64,000 nt of DNA from Colletotrichum lupini (GCF_023278565.1 NC_064681.1:3968001-4032000); one strand, 5' to 3'; positions 1 through 13,189 are shown, numbered from the stretch's first letter. The notes: generated by a model from the letters alone, not told the origin. Made by a program: numbers and translations.

Positions 1-1714
1 GGAGACTACTCCGGGTATTGCTTAGAGTCTGGAATATCAATTCTTTGTGCAATGACTGAGCCGCCTCATTAAGTACCTCCTCTATGTCTACACGGTCCAT
101 GGCTGTGAGTGGGTTCACTTTGCGTTTAAGTAGTCCGAGTCGTCCTATCACGGGCTACTAAGCTTACGTTCAACCTGACGTCTAGCCCCAACAAAAGTTC
201 CGTTAATGCATGTGGAGTGAGCCCCTCTTTCCATACCCCCACACCAAACATCCTGCGAGTATTTAACATGACGCTGGGAGCTTATCTCGAAAGGTTTCTG
301 CGCGCTCATGGTCTTCCGTCGTTGTGAATTGCACATTATCAACTTAACATACTAAGGGCTCATGGGTCCTTGGGCAGTGACGCAGAAGCAAATCGCTATA
401 GATCGACTAAAGTCAGAGGACAGTCCAGCGGAAAATGTTTAGGCAGATATTTACGAAGGCTTCAAGTTGCCTGCGGGGTTGTCCCTGATTAACTTCGGCA
501 TGCATCCTGCTGAGGTGTTGTCATGAAATGTGACTTAAGTGCCCAAGACAGCTCACTTGATTAATGTATGGCTGGAGTGCTTTTTTATACCTTTGCTCAA
601 GTCAACGTTTTGCCGGGTGAACGCATTCTACCGTTCCAATAGAGAACCCCATTCTGGTGCGGGAACCCAAAGCATCTTAATAGACTTGGATGAACTTGTT
701 TGTGCTTTCTGAGAGATGGACGCATTGCTTGGAATCTCAGATCGTAAAAGTAAATGGCGTCGGTATAAACTTGAAAAGGAGTCCTCATTCATGAGCAGCC
801 CAACTTGGCATTCACATAGCATGCGTGTTGAGAATGGCGGCCAGTTGACGCATTGACTTCTAAGTTCTTTGAAACTTGCTAGGATTGGTTCGAATCGTGA
901 GCTTTCTCTAGTTTGTGTGAAGCTGTTACCTCTTAACAGAAGTATCAAGATCCTTATACCTACAATATTGGCAAGATGAAAAGAAGCACGTGTGGGGGGC
1001 CAGGCGACATCTCTGGCGTGGCAGAATCAAAGACACAGCTGTTGTATCTGAAGCTAGATTTGAGATTGAAATCTTCCTTTTCTCAGTTTAGAACGTGGAT
1101 TCCAGTCCTTTGTTATCTTTCCCTTGTTGTGTCCTTGATACTCATCCAATTTCAGACTTCGTTGATGCTTGCCGTCCACTTATCAATAACAGAAGTTGAG
1201 AACTTGACCCGTGCACTGCTAGATTCTACACCCCACGGTAGCTGTCTGTGAAATGCTAACACATTCACAGCCTTTGAATGAATGAACTTATCCGGAATGA
1301 TACGAGGCAATATCTAGTAAGCTATAAGAAGTTATATGAGGTACGTTATCCTATCATTGGGTGGCGTCTAGCTCTCATACAGTTCGGACATTAGGGCTAT
1401 CTCCACATCTACATCCGGCCTCCGAAATGTCCGGGACCAAATTGTACGTCTTCCCTCACAAGCCGTAAAGCTCGTCGCTCTTCGCGTTTATGATTATAGA
1501 TGAAGAGCGCGAAGACGAAAAATGAGCGCGACTTCCTATTTGATTGGGTTTCTCGTCTTAGCGCGACAACAATGGACTCAAGAAGCCCTTCGTTGTGCCG
1601 CTGATTACCCCTCCAGATACGGCCGTCGGGAAATGCCATAAGTAGCCACAGGGTTCTTCAGACATCACGATACGGCAGCTACCCTTGCTTCGCTGCGTAT
1701 CTTCCTAACAAACC
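1..1714. other. No supported gene; upstream of amidohydrolase
   Basis: Only short open frames (under about 110 codons) occur here on either strand. None resembles a known family or shows convincing splice structure. Composition is ordinary, not the AT-rich RIP type. The last 100-200 bases presumably contain the promoter of the amidohydrolase, but I see no clear TATA box or repeated operator. Confidence 0.5.
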
Positions 1715-3269
1715 ATGACTGTCTCGCCAACCAAGATTTTGTTGAAAAATGGTGTGCTTCTTATCCATGGAGAGGATGGCAGAGTGAACCCTCAGCGGTC
1801 GGATATTCTCATCGAGGGAGACACGATTTCACAAATCGGCCCAAACGTCAGGACAGCCGGCGAGGATGTCAAAGTGTTTGACTGCGAGGGCAAGATCGTA
1901 TCTCCAGGCTTTATAAGCACACATCATCACGTATGGCAAACCGCGCTGAAGGGTCGCCATGTCGACCACACTCTACTTAAGTACTTGCCGCGAGGAAACT
2001 TCATTGGGTCATTGTTCACTACCGAAGACGCATTTTGGGGTGAACTTGGCGGCGCACTTGAAGCTACTGATGGCGGGACCACGACCATTGTGGACCACTC
2101 CAATCTCAATGTTGGCCCAGAATTCCGTAAGACCCTTACTCGATATAATTATAGCCGGTAGTTGACATTAAAAACCAGCCCCTACGTTGATTCAGGCGCT
2201 TGTAGCCTCCGGGCTTCGTTCTGTCTACTGCTACTGCGTTCCCAGAACGACCAGCTGGAGCCCGTTCTCTACAGCAGATGATTATACGTCTTCACATGTT
2301 CTCGAAGAATGGAAATCGCTGGCGACAAAGGGCCCTTATGGAGACGGGCGAGTCCAGATTGGTTTCGCGGTAGATAACCTGTATCAGTCGCCCGACCAAA
2401 TGAAGTTCCTCTACTCGGAGCTTCGCGCTGCAAGGGCTAAGGTCATAACATCGCACGGTACCAGCGGCTTACCCTTCGGCGATGGTCCTTCTGTCGTTCA
2501 GATCCTGAACAACCACAACCTGCTAGGCTCAGATATACTCATCTCTCACGCCAATTTCCCAAAGGATGGCGACGCAGAGCTTGTCAAGAAGCACAATGTC
2601 TACATCTCTGCTACTCCCAACACAGAGCTTCAGATGGGATGGCCGCCAGTCGCCCTTCAACCTAAGTTTGAAGCAAACTCCAGCCTCGGGGTTGACTGCC
2701 ACAGCTGTGGCAGCAGCTTTATGCCCAGTCAAATGCGACTCGGCCTGCAGTATGCCCGACTCGAACGACAAGAGAATCTTCGGAGACAGGGCAAGTGGAG
2801 CCAGCATGTCGGTCCGTCAGCTGAGCAAGCCTTCAATCTCGCCACAATTGGCGGCGCAAAGGCTATTGGCATGGAGGGTGAGGTTGGCCAGATCCGCGTT
2901 GGAGCAAAGGCAGATCTAGTGGTCTTCAGCACTGATAGCCCCTCCATGCTTCCTGCTGCTGAAGAAGACCCCATTGCAGCGGTGGTTCTGCATTCGAGTG
3001 AGAGAGATGTGGAAACTGTCATTGTTGGAGGCGTCATTCGGGAGGAGAATGGAAAGTTGCTACCTGTGTCATTTACCGGTCAAGTGGAGGGGGCGAGTGA
3101 CCTCGGTCTTCATGGGAAAAGTATTACATGGAAGGATGTTGCGAAGAATTTGATTCAGAGCCGGAGCAGATTAAACAGCAAGGCAGAAGGCATCAACATG
3201 ACGGCGGTGGAAGAGACGATTATGGACAATTTCTACATGAACCGGAAGGATATGCTTGAGCAGTCATGA
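1715..3269 (+). CDS. Amidohydrolase (ATZ/TRZ, cytosine/guanine deaminase-like)
   Basis: This is a metal-dependent hydrolase of the amidohydrolase superfamily, probably a cytosolic deaminase or dechlorinase-like enzyme acting on a ring or amidine substrate. I read two exons, join(1715..2126, 2179..3269). The 52-nt intron starts GTAAGA and ends CCAG, and the product is 500 aa. Seen in the protein: an N-terminal beta-sandwich segment ending in SPGFISTHHH, which supplies the HxH metal pair (about H70 and H72). Further ligand candidates are H230 (ITSHGTS), H261 (ISHANFP) and D310 (GVDC). A C-terminal composite domain carries GQIRVGAKADLVVF, typical of the family. Length fits the family (450-500 aa). 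The start at 1715 is the first ATG of the conserved N-terminus. Substrate cannot be told from sequence. A TTG-started reading at 2187 is only exon 2 read alone. Confidence 0.85.
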
Positions 3270-4030
3270 TTATGTTCAATACATGTAGTTGACGATCCGT
3301 AGCCACTTGATTATTCTATGGTCAATGGTTCAGTATCTTGCTAACTCTGACTCCCAGATTTTCGTTCATCCAGAATGAAGCACGGAATATCTACTCCGTC
3401 TTAGAGGAGTCAAAGATATAGCTGGGCGCGCTAAGTAATCCGAGTGGTTTTGAGCATCTCGCGAATCATGCATGATGGACCCATACTTATCTTACAAAGG
3501 TGTTCAAGACCACCACCGGCCATTGCCGTAACTCGGCACCTCAAACATCATCGTGAGAGAGGTCGACTTCCGGATATTCGGCTCCCAGCTCAGACATGAC
3601 TTGATGGAGCAGTACATCGTGACGGAGTTAGTTGCCACCACACGGAGTTATCACTCAAGATGCGGGGGAGCTGTCAGCCAACCCCACTTCGGCCGATCTC
3701 CGCCGCATCTAAGAGCGCCCGTGTCTATGCCGGTTGCCTTTGATGCCGAGTTGTCTTGATGGAGGTATTTGCCTGCGTCTAGAGGCGGATAAGGCCATTA
3801 AACTCATCTTGTTTTCGGTGCAGCTCAGATTGAGTTCTGCCACTGAACATCAGATCAACGACCTCGCATGATGCCCTCGGTTCCACTTGCCATGGAATAT
3901 CAACATAGCGGAGACTAAATGGCGTGATTATAACTACCGCACCCGCCGCCAGTCTGAAGCAGAAACCTCCTCATCTTTAATCTTCCAGCATCAACCTAAA
4001 TCAACGAAATCCCACCCAACTACCTCCAAC
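3270..4030. other. Intergenic, no gene seen
   Basis: Downstream of the amidohydrolase and upstream of the cupin gene. A 68-codon open frame at 3553-3759 has no family resemblance. A pyrimidine- and CA-rich leader just before 4031 (CATCAACCTAAATC, CCAACTACCTCCAAC) looks like a fungal 5' UTR. Confidence 0.5.
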
Positions 4031-4420
4031 ATGCCAGAGTCAAAGGTCATTCCGGCCTCGGCCACGCCAGTAGCAAAGCCAACGGCTACTTTCACCGGCG
4101 ATGTCTACATGGAACTCATCAACCGCGACGAAACCTCCGTCATCGCAAACGTTACCTTTACCCCATGCGCTCGGACGCATTGGCACACCCACGTCGGAGG
4201 ACAGATGATTAGAGTGCTGGCCGGTAGCGGATGGGTCTGCGACAAGGGCGGCGAGGCGAAGCGAATCAACGCTGGAGACACTGTTTGGGCTCCTCCGGGC
4301 ACGACTCACTGGCACGGCGCCGATGATGGAAGCATTATGACGCACTTTGTTGTTGGCATTGGAGAAACAAAGTGGCATGAGGCTGTCACCGAAGAGGATT
4401 ACAAGAAGCGGTCCGAATGA
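4031..4420 (+). CDS. Small single-domain cupin protein
   Basis: A 129-aa, intron-free protein made almost wholly of one cupin-2 beta barrel. Motif 1 is seen as H50-W-H52-x-H54 (CARTHWHTH) followed by GGQMIRVLAGSG. The usual glutamate ligand is replaced by Q58. Motif 2 is APPGTTHWHGA with H93 and H95. Such proteins are cytosolic metal-binding enzymes or sensors (quercetinase-, isomerase- or carboxymuconolactone-type); the exact reaction is unknown. I chose the start at 4031 because it has a good AACATG context and begins right before conserved sequence. The open frame extends upstream to 3887, but that part is low-complexity leader. It stands alone, pointing away from the amidohydrolase and towards the subtilase. 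Confidence 0.82.
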   Translation: MPESKVIPASATPVAKPTATFTGDVYMELINRDETSVIANVTFTPCARTHWHTHVGGQMIRVLAGSGWVCDKGGEAKRINAGDTVWAPPGTTHWHGADDGSIMTHFVVGIGETKWHEAVTEEDYKKRSE

Positions 4421-4579
4421 GTTCAGCATTTGTGAGTTTCGAAAGACTTCATCTTGAGAGCTCTCTGGCGAGTTTCTGACAGCTGCATACGTAAGGTGAC
4501 GTTTGTATCTCAGATAGGACCCATTCTCATCAGCAGCCTGCATGTAGCGTCTCAATATAACTCATGTACCAAGCTTCGC

Positions 4580-7500
4580 CTATCCTCGTCTCTCGTATTT
4601 GCCAGTGACTTGAATCTGCGGCGTCTGGAAAACATCCCAGTTATCAGCAGCCGCAGGGTTCCCGAAAGGCTTCAGTGTGGCGAATCGCATGCTATTTGGA
4701 AATACTGTTAGCTGACCCTTGGCAAAGCTCAAAGGGTTCATCATGACTTACGTGTAGTTTCCGAGCTCAATCTGGCTTCCGTTGCCAAGTTTTCCGAACC
4801 ACCAGAACTCATGGTACGACGCCTGGGTCTGAGCATTGCGGTACAAGTCAACCTGAGGGTAAGTCCAGGTGTCATCTGGGTCATAACGAGTGGGGTCAAA
4901 GTATGACACGCTGCCAGCTACAACGTGGCTGGTGGCCGGGCCAATATAGCCGTTCTGACCGGGGATAGGCGGGTATTCCCATTGTCTATCGGTCCAACCA
5001 GCTTCGTAAATCTGAACACGAGTTAGCCGCCATTGTCACTTTCAGCCGAATGTTGTAGTAGGACTTACATCCCATCGGACTTCCTTGCTGCCCCAAATGA
5101 GCTTCGAGTAGATGATGGGGAAATCGGCGACGGACGGGTCGAGATTGAAAGAGTAGACGCTGGCCAAGGTCAGCTGGTACTTGTCCCGAAATCTGAACGG
5201 ATCGACTCACTAGTCTCTCTGAGTGGTGAAGGGGTACGAGGGACGGTAGATCGGGCTAATCTCTGCCTTCAGGTTCGCACCGAGGCCTTCACTGGAGTCA
5301 GTCAAGTCATCAGAGTGTTGGAATCAGCGAGCAATCTCACCTAGGTAAGGCACGGAAAATTGTTCTCCGTTGTTGCCAGAAACTATGACCTTTCCGCTGT
5401 AGATAGGCAGAGCAGACGAGTTCCAACCAAGGCCGTCGGGGTTGGGAAAGTTGACACTTTACTCCATTAGCTTTTTGCAACATAGAATGCCCTTTTATAA
5501 TGTGCATCTCACCTGACAGTCTTGCTCTCGCCCGGCTTCAAAGTGAAGTCCCTCGGCAAAGAGACCTCAACAGGAAGACTCTTGGGCGTCAACTCCGTAA
5601 AGCTCTTGAGTCTTTTCTCGCCACCCCAGGGTGCGACGAATGGGTACCAGCCAAGGATTTCCACCCCAGCGGCAGCTTCATATGAGAGCTTGTAGCTCAC
5701 ATCCTTGGCACCGTTGTTGGTTACAGTCACGTCGTGGTAACGACTGAAGTAGTGGGTGTCATTGAGGGCGATTTTCTCAAAGGCAATGTCGGTGGTATAG
5801 TTGACGATCTTGAAGGCATTAATGAGACCATTACCAACTTGAGCCACCGATGCAGAGAAGCCGTAGTCGGTGGCGGTTCCGTCGGACCAGGGAAGAGAGG
5901 TTCCGCTGGCGATGATTCTTTGATGCAGTGTCTTGGCGAAGCCCTTGCCTGCAAGATGAAATGATCAGCAACGGTCCAAAGATTCTGGCCAATTGGGTGG
6001 ACTTACCATGTACAGACCGGCCGCCGTGGGCACTGATGTAGAGCGCAGCTACACCGGCTACGTAAGGTGCGGCCATCGAGGTACCGGAAAGCAAAGCGTA
6101 GGTGTCATCAAGATAGGTACTGAAGATCTAGGGCAATGTTAGGACGTCTAGCAGGGAGATTTTGGGACGAGTACGACTGACTTGACCACCAGGAGCAGCA
6201 ATATCGGGCTTGATATCGAGGTCATTCGAAGCACCCCAAGAAGTGAAAGTGTTGGGTCGGCCACCAGCGGGGTATTCCAAGCCAACAACCTGCTCGGGAT
6301 TAAGAGAAAAGTCCGCGGTGACATTGCCGCCGGCTTGAACCGTCTCAATGATGGCCTTACCAGCTGCGGCGGTGATGAGGGCAATCAGACCAACATCGTC
6401 ATCGGTTCCGGGTGTGATGATGGGGTTTTCGTTGTTGTAAAATAAGATGTACTCGGCACCAAGGGCAACCAGGTTGGCTTGCTTAGTTGCGAAAGTGCAA
6501 GTGCCTCTTCTTACCAAGGGAATGACACCCTTGAGGCTGCGGGTGCCGTTGGGGTAGGGTTCGCAGCCATCCGCTGGGTCGGTAATGTCAAGGTTGAGAG
6601 GGACGACCGGCCAGTCAACGATATCGGACGAGAAATAGTAAGTTGAAGGCAAGTATCCAGCCTGTTTGATGTTAGAAATCATGGCATGAGATCCACGAAC
6701 GAAGGCTGTACCTTGATGGTCTCAGTGTTGCCGTCGAGAACCGATGTCAACTCGAATGGCGAGGCAGGATACTTCTCGGTCTCCACAGAGGCCACGGCGA
6801 GAACATTCTTGCCAGAGGAACCACTGCTTCCGAAGAAAGCACCGGCAGCACCCGAGTTGCCATTGGCAATCGTGACTACGACTCCTTCGTCGACCAAGCG
6901 AGAAGCGATCTCAGCCCACGCGTTTGTAGACCAGCCACCTGGACCACCAATACTGGCAGTGATAATGTCAACCTGCCTCAATGTCAGTATTACTTGCGTG
7001 ATTTTTCTCAAGGTCTAGAGGATCCTTACGCCGTCGGAGTAGGCTCGGAGGAAAGCCTCAATGAGAGTAGCATCATCCGTAGCATCCTGCCGCAAGTCAG
7101 AAAACAACAGCGAGTATGCAGGGGCACAGACGTCAAGCTCACCAGTTGAGCGAAGACCTTGTATGAGTAAAGCGACGCCTCGGGGGCAACACCACTCCAG
7201 CTGTAAAGGGGAATCATTAGTCTCTTATGCAAAGAAATTTCCTGGTGGCCTTACAAGTCATTCTTTCCAGCAATAATTCCTGAAACATGGGTCCCTGTGC
7301 GGTGGTCAGATTCGGCCCTGGTACGAAGGGTCAAACGTCTTCATACCATGTCCAAGCTGATCCAACGGATCATCATCTGGGGTCTTGTCTTCGTAGGGCC
7401 AGACTACGCATGTTTGTCAGAATGCTCGCGTCTCGCACCTGACTCTGAGACTTACTGCCGTTCCCGACGAGATCGTAACCACCAGCGACCTTGAAACCCG

Positions 7501-8118
7501 GGCCGAAGCCACCTCCCAGCTGTGTGATGTTTAGCACTCGAAAATATGAAGCGGATGATAAGAGCAAGTAACTCACGGCGGGGTGCGTGTACCAAGTTCC
7601 AGAGTCAACAACACCGACTTTGACTCCCTGCCCAAAAATGCCCTTGTCGTGAAGCTTGCTCACGCCGGTGGTGTTGTGCGGGCTGTAGTCACCAGCAGCA
7701 GCCTCCTCGATCGACTTGAGGCCCTCAACAGGAGACAAACTGACACGGGTGTTTTGCCAGACGCGAGCGACACCAGCTAGGTTCTGGAGACTGTCAATGT
7801 TGTGGCTGTCGGTCTCAATGCTGGCGCCGGAGAAGATGTCGCTCTCAAAGTTCTTGACGACCTTAATATCGGCCTCGAGGGCAACGTCGCGACGGGCTTT
7901 GGCTGATCCCTAAACTCGAACATTAGTCTAGGCTTCTGAATTCCTGAGTCAACATTGCATTGACATACCGAGGCATACTCGATGATGTAGCTCTTGGCAA
8001 TAGGGACAGTAGCGTTGTTAGTCTCATCTGCACCCTCTGGAGCTTGACGAGTAGCGAAAGACTGTGCACTCCCCAGAACGGGAAGCGCAAGGAGACTGGC
8101 AATGCTCAGCAGATGCAT
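4580..8118 (-). CDS. Secreted subtilisin-like protease with PA domain (Vpr-type, S8A)
   Basis: A secreted serine endopeptidase. I resolve 16 exons on the minus strand whose phases all agree: complement(join(4580..4691, 4752..5011, 5069..5159, 5211..5286, 5341..5456, 5513..5948, 6007..6127, 6182..6661, 6712..6972, 7030..7086, 7143..7200, 7255..7294, 7347..7403, 7456..7519, 7577..7909, 7969..8118)). This gives 903 aa. Residues 1-18 form a signal peptide (MHLLSIASLLALPVLGSA), followed by an inhibitor_I9-like propeptide. The catalytic triad is D152 (GVVDSG), H201 (GHGTHVSG) and S517 (SGTSMAAP). A PA domain is inserted before the serine (RRGTCTFATKQANLVALGA), and an Fn3-like/DUF1034 region follows the catalytic domain. 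Order and length match fungal Vpr-type subtilases. A TAG-TGA pair near 5207-5212 lies inside a canonical 51-nt intron (GTGAGT, CTGAC branch, CAG), so the gene looks intact. Intron density is unusually high. Confidence 0.9.
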
Positions 8119-8197
8119 TATGAGAGTTCACTCAAGATATTGCGCCGCTTGAAGCTCTGTCTCTTGAATAGCAAAAGTCACACCGGTGGGATGAAGC

Positions 8198-8205
8198 TCT
8201 TATAG
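8198..8205 (-). promoter_or_regulatory. TATA-like box of the subtilase gene
   Basis: On the minus strand the sequence reads CTATAAGA about 80 nt before the subtilase ATG, a normal TATA-to-start distance for a short fungal leader. This is supported by position only. Confidence 0.4.
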
Positions 8206-9621
8206 TCGCGACTTATTGACGGCCCTGGTGACATTCACATCGCCTCAACCGAAATCCGGCTGCGACTCTTTGTTGCAGCGTTACATTGCCGATACGGCCA
8301 TGGGCAGAGAGATTCCTGGCGATATCGCCATTGTTGTTAGAATGAGCTTCCTTCTTGGGATGGCTAATATGCCGGGGTTGCACGCGGTATCGGACGATGG
8401 TGCAGCGCTGACATTGACAATCATACCGTCTTTCTTAAACATGGCGGACATGAATAATGTTCCGGTTGTAGGAAGATCTCATGATAGGCATTAAGAAACA
8501 CATCGACCCCCGAAAGTGCGTAGCATCTCGTATCCAAAGGCAGCTATAAGCATGCCCTTCGAAGCGTATTTTACGAACGTCGATCATGAGCTTTCATCGC
8601 GTTGAACAGCAAACAAGAGAGATGTGCTGTGAGATCAATTGAGGGGTAAACCCGTTCTGTAGTGCTCGATGCTACCCAAGGGATGTTGCCAAGACACTAC
8701 CCCTGAAGAACAAGGTGCGTTTGATGGCAAATTGCAAGTCGAAATCTCGCAAATCTCGTGTTGCGCTCTCTTCGATAACGACCAACTACGTGACTCGGAA
8801 AACGCGCTCTTCGGTCGCTGATTGCGCGAGATGGCACCATTCCTACTTCATAGTGCGATTAGGCTCATGACATGTGGTGTAGCTGGGGGTTAGATGAACT
8901 GCAGAGACCCATGGCTGCCAACATGTCACAGCGAAGGGCTGAAAGTGAGCTCGGGCTTGATAAGTATCCGTCGTCAGGCGCCTGCGAGCTGCAGGTTCCT
9001 GCATATTATTCTATCAATCACCTCGTGTTCGACATGCGCCTGCAATCCAACCCTTTAAATGGTATCTTGGCCGAAGAAACGGGATCGGATGCAGCGGCCG
9101 AACCCTCATCCGGAAAAAGAGCAATCGCATTGAAGTCGGCTGAGCGGCCTCGCGATTTCTTGGCCTTTTCCGAGAGCCGTCAGAGTATACAAGTAAGATG
9201 AGCACCAATACGGCGAGTACATGTAGAGCATCCAACGCGGATAAGTATTTATGTCATCAATGTGAATTCGGCGAAATGGCCGGACTTTGGCCCACTTTAC
9301 CGGGTTTGAAGCCGGGAAAGCCCCCGGGGGGGAGATTCGCGCCACACCCGCAGCTGGAGTAAATCCGGACGAGCCGGTCCGATTGCGACACACTCAAATG
9401 TTTCTAGTTGACACTCTAAGATCGCAATCTCTTCTCAGGTGAGCAAATCTCACTGACCGTGAGGTACGAGACGGAGTTTACCAAGACAATGGGTTCCTAA
9501 TGACATGAGAAGTGCTTCTCGGTGTATGCTTTCGACGGCTCTGATTTAGTGCGGGATTGAACCATTGGATTATCTCAACTAGAATTTGAGCCACGCCATG
9601 ACTTTATGCTGTGAATTGAGC
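8206..9621. other. Intergenic, no gene supported
   Basis: Between the divergent upstream region of the subtilase and the 3' end of the JEN-like transporter. Open frames of 70-110 codons occur on both strands but overlap one another and show no family motifs or splice structure. Confidence 0.5.
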
Positions 9622-11702
9622 TTATTCCCGGTGAGTAGCCGACTTCTCCTGGTGTCCCAATTCCTCATCACTGTGCGCAAGGTGACCGGTTCTGCCCTCG
9701 CGATTGTGAAGCTCATCCTGCATCATCTCATCCCCAGCAACCTCTCTCATATCCGAATCATCAGCCACATCAAAGCTCCGTCGCAGATGTTCGGGGCCGA
9801 TAAAGGTCAGCAACAACACGTACGCAAACACACAGCCCATGAAGATGCAGATAACGTTGCCATAATCGTAGCGCTTCGTCGTGCCCTTCGGTGCGAGAGG
9901 GAAGTTCTCGCCAAGGCGGGACTCAATGGTGGAGCTGGCCGACGAAACGAGGTTACCCAGCTGGTACGAGGTGCCGACTACAAACGTGCGGAATGCACCA
10001 GGGCTGAGTTCCATGAGGTGGATGGGAATGACGCCCCACGCGCCCTGCACGCAGAACTGCTCAAAGAAGGCGGCAGCCATGACTGCCTCGGTCGTGACGA
10101 ACGTGTAAGGGTACAGCAAGGCACCGCCCACGACACAGCAAACCATGATGCTGAAACGCCGACCGAAGATCTGACTGCAGTAACCGACAGTCGTGCCACC
10201 TAGCATAGCGCCCAGGTTCGCGACAACCTGCGTGACGGTGACCATGTCGGCATTGAAGTTGAATTGGTTGGTCAGCATGGTGGGATAGAGATCCTGGCTG
10301 CCGTGCGACATGAAGTTGAACCCGGCCATGAGGAGGACCAGGTAAGTCAACAGCAACCAGTGTCTCCGCAGAGCCACTTTACCTTCCTTCAAAAAGGTCG
10401 AGGTCACGCTCGTGTGCCCAGCCTCCTCAGCGCGTCGACCGGCCGCCTCGCGGATGCGTTTGTGCTCGATGAAGGTATCGGTCTCGGGCAGCATCAAACG
10501 GAACGCGATGAAGAGGACTGGCGGACCGGCTCCGAACCAGAAGAGTGGGCGCCAGCCATGCGGGGTCGTGTTGACCAGCCCTCGGGCAAAGGCCGCGGCC
10601 AACAGGTATCCAAAAGCGTACTGATCGGCAGAATGAGAGGTTAGTCTTGTGATGCGACCAACTGAAGGATTCGGGAAAGCGTTGGTGGCTTGGGGGGTGA
10701 TGGTTTGTTGGCTTGGTTTCGGGGATTAAGACTTACACCTTGTTGTAAGACGCCGGACATCATTCCGCGGGTCTCTGCTGGAAGCTCTTCAAGGGCAGTT
10801 GCTGCCGCGTTGCCGTACAGACCGCCCATGGCGATTCCGAAGAGGGCGCGACATGCTAGGAATTGCTCGTAGGTTTGGCAGAAGCCAGTACCCTGCGGAA
10901 ATCGGCTTGTTAGCTTGGAACACCAAAACAACAAAGATGGCACAGAACAAAGAGCGGACGCTGATGTCACCACTGCCACGCATGGCACTAGCATCCAGGT
11001 GACTGAACAACATCAACCAAGAGAGAGAAGCCTGGGGGGAAACGAACGGATTTGCGGAGGGGGGCAGGGATTCCCCAACGGCGCAGCCAAGACGGGAGAG
11101 GGGAGAGGGGAAAGCTTGTCTGGCGCCGGCCAGGCTCGGCACATAATTGCCGGTTGAAGCCAATCAAAGTAGCGCAGTTAGAGAGAAGAGATGACGAGTA
11201 ATTTTTCTTACCAGCTCAAGGATGATGAAGAGGAGGTTGTTCACAATGAAAGGCCATTTTCTGCCGTAGCGATCTGCTGCAATACCGAAGAGGATGGATC
11301 CGACGGATCGGAACATCAGCACCAGTGTGATGCCCCAAGTGATGTCTGTCTTGGACTTGTTGAATGTCTCGGAAAGTTCGGTGATGGTGAGGGAGACGGT
11401 GAAGAAGTCGAAGGCATCCCAGGTCTATTGAGAAGCGTAAGCAAAGTTGCAATGTGGTGAGCATGACATAGGTAAAGACGGAGGCATACCCAGGCAGCGA
11501 AGGCGACAGCGAAGAATGCCCATTGCCTTCTGTTGATCATCTTGACGAGCCTCAGCGGGTTCGGCGCGCTCAGCATAGGCGGTTTGAGGGTGGTGAAGCG
11601 TGTCCCCAGATAGCGGCCAACGGACATGCCGTGCCATGGCTCTTGGTCCCCATGGTGCTCAATGTGAGGTCTCTCAGGCTCAACGTGTGTTTTATCGTCC
11701 AT
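9622..11702 (-). CDS. MFS monocarboxylate:proton symporter, JEN/SHS family
   Basis: A plasma-membrane transporter of the major facilitator superfamily, predicted to import lactate, pyruvate, acetate or related carboxylates with protons. Four exons: complement(join(9622..10620, 10737..10892, 11212..11424, 11490..11702)), 526 aa, with all phases matching. Seen: a hydrophilic N-tail, the first helix region NRRQWAFFAVAFAAW, TWDAFDFFTVSLTI in TM1-2, and the MFS loop AADRYGRKWP. The diagnostic JEN signature (NxxS/THxS/TQDxxxT) is present as NFMSHGSQDLYPT at about residues 296-308. Twelve hydrophobic segments are plausible. JEN-type genes are normally glucose-repressed and induced by organic acids; nothing here shows that directly. 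The start at 11702 (MDDKTHVEPE) is preferred over an upstream in-frame ATG at 11786, which would add an unusual hydrophobic leader. Confidence 0.88.
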
Positions 11703-13189
11703 GATGAGCTGTTGATTCCAGTCGCAAAGGCAGGCTGAACAGTTGAAGATCAGGAGTACTACACCCGGCGTGAATTCGTACGGCACCGCGACGGTCTTAT
11801 ACGAATAACGAGACCTGTCGACGGCATAACCCCGTGAGCACTAACTCAGAAGCGGGGTTATCCATGAGTCAAATACACCTAGAATGATGTAGGGCCGACG
11901 AGGGCTGTTACCAGTCCGGGGAGGATGGATGCCGCCCTTCATGTTGGGGGACACAGGGGAGGGCTGGAGAGTTTGGTCAATACATGGGGATAACACGGTG
12001 TTTAGATTTGGAGATACACAGCTGAGAACCAAAAAGCCCGCTAATTAAGCTGCCAGGAAGTATCCTCACTTATTGGTAATCTTCTGCAAGACACTGGCCT
12101 ACAACGTTCCTTCTTACCCTGAAACCAGCATACTGGATATCTGACAAAAGCCTATCGCGAGCTTCTGAATACGCCGAAGTCTGGCCGCATAATTCACCTA
12201 CTGAGTGACAGCTTCCCCAACCGAGCGTCGTCAACCCCAAATGAGACGAACCCTGGGCAGCAAAACGATGGGATATCAGAGACTGTGCGTCTCGTTGTGA
12301 CCGTGACATCACATCGAAAAAGGCCAAGACGGCAATGACAAGCGTGCAGCACATCCTTAGGGGGGACATCAAACCCACACACCCTTCACTCTCGATCCCC
12401 GGCTGCCGCTGCTAGCCACACAGAACACAAATGATTCTCCTCAATGACCCAACGCACTAACAGGCACTGGATCCTTCCCCATGGACGAACCCCAGCCGCC
12501 ATTGGCTTGGAATTAGCTTATCAGCTCTTAGCAACAGCCCCAAAGTACCCAAGCTCCACTCGCTCATGGACCGGACGGTCGCTACTAATGCGCACAACAA
12601 CGGGCGTCAGTTTGCCTTCGCCGGGCCGTAAGCACCACGACAATTTGTGTTTCTGCTCTCGTATTACGTGAAGAAAGGCAGATTGACATGATTCCGTGGC
12701 TGATTTCTTACTAGTAAGAAGCTACTCTCTCCAGTTGTTCTGGAAGCACTCGAAGTTGCCCCGCGCTATCGGCGCCGAGATCGGCAGCGACATACCGGGG
12801 TTGAGTGGCGCTGGCTGCCGGGCTGTGGGATCACGGTCTTCCTTTCTATCCAAGCTCTTTGCAATCCGAGCAAGGTTCGATGCCCATTAGCGAAGCTATT
12901 GCTGTTCCATTTGGAGTCGCATAGCCGCGGAGCCGCGTTTGCGGCTCGGACGACCGGCCGGGAGGTGGCCGTCCATTGCTAACCTGTCTTCGACAGAATC
13001 CCGATTATCAGTAGTTGATGAGCCCAGATCAGAGAAGCACACGCGCCAGTGCTACGGTACCATCTTTAAACCCTTGAGCTCTCCAAATATAGGATCGATC
13101 AGTCAGATCATGCCAAACATGAGGTTCTCGATCAGATTGGATTATTAACCATGGACTAGGACAAATCTGCCAGCGTTTGTTGGCCATAT
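11703..13189. other. Intergenic, no gene supported
   Basis: Upstream of the JEN-like transporter and downstream of the SDR. A 102-codon minus-strand frame at 12070-12378 has a hydrophobic start (MGLMSPLRMCCTLVIAVLAFF) but no cysteine pattern, introns or family match, so I do not call it. Confidence 0.45.

Noticed and set aside
5207..5212. Adjacent TAG and TGA stops in the subtilase reading frame
   Set aside because: They fall inside a 51-nt intron (5160-5210, or straddle its donor) with canonical GTGAGT, CTGAC branch site and CAG acceptor. Removing it keeps the phase through to the final stop, so the gene is not broken there.
9586..10203. 205-codon plus-strand frame
   Set aside because: Lies antisense to the well-supported JEN-like transporter exon; a shadow of high-GC coding sequence.
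12070..12378. Possible small secreted protein on the minus strand
   Set aside because: Only a hydrophobic start supports it; there is no cysteine pattern, no promoter evidence and overlapping frames of equal quality exist.
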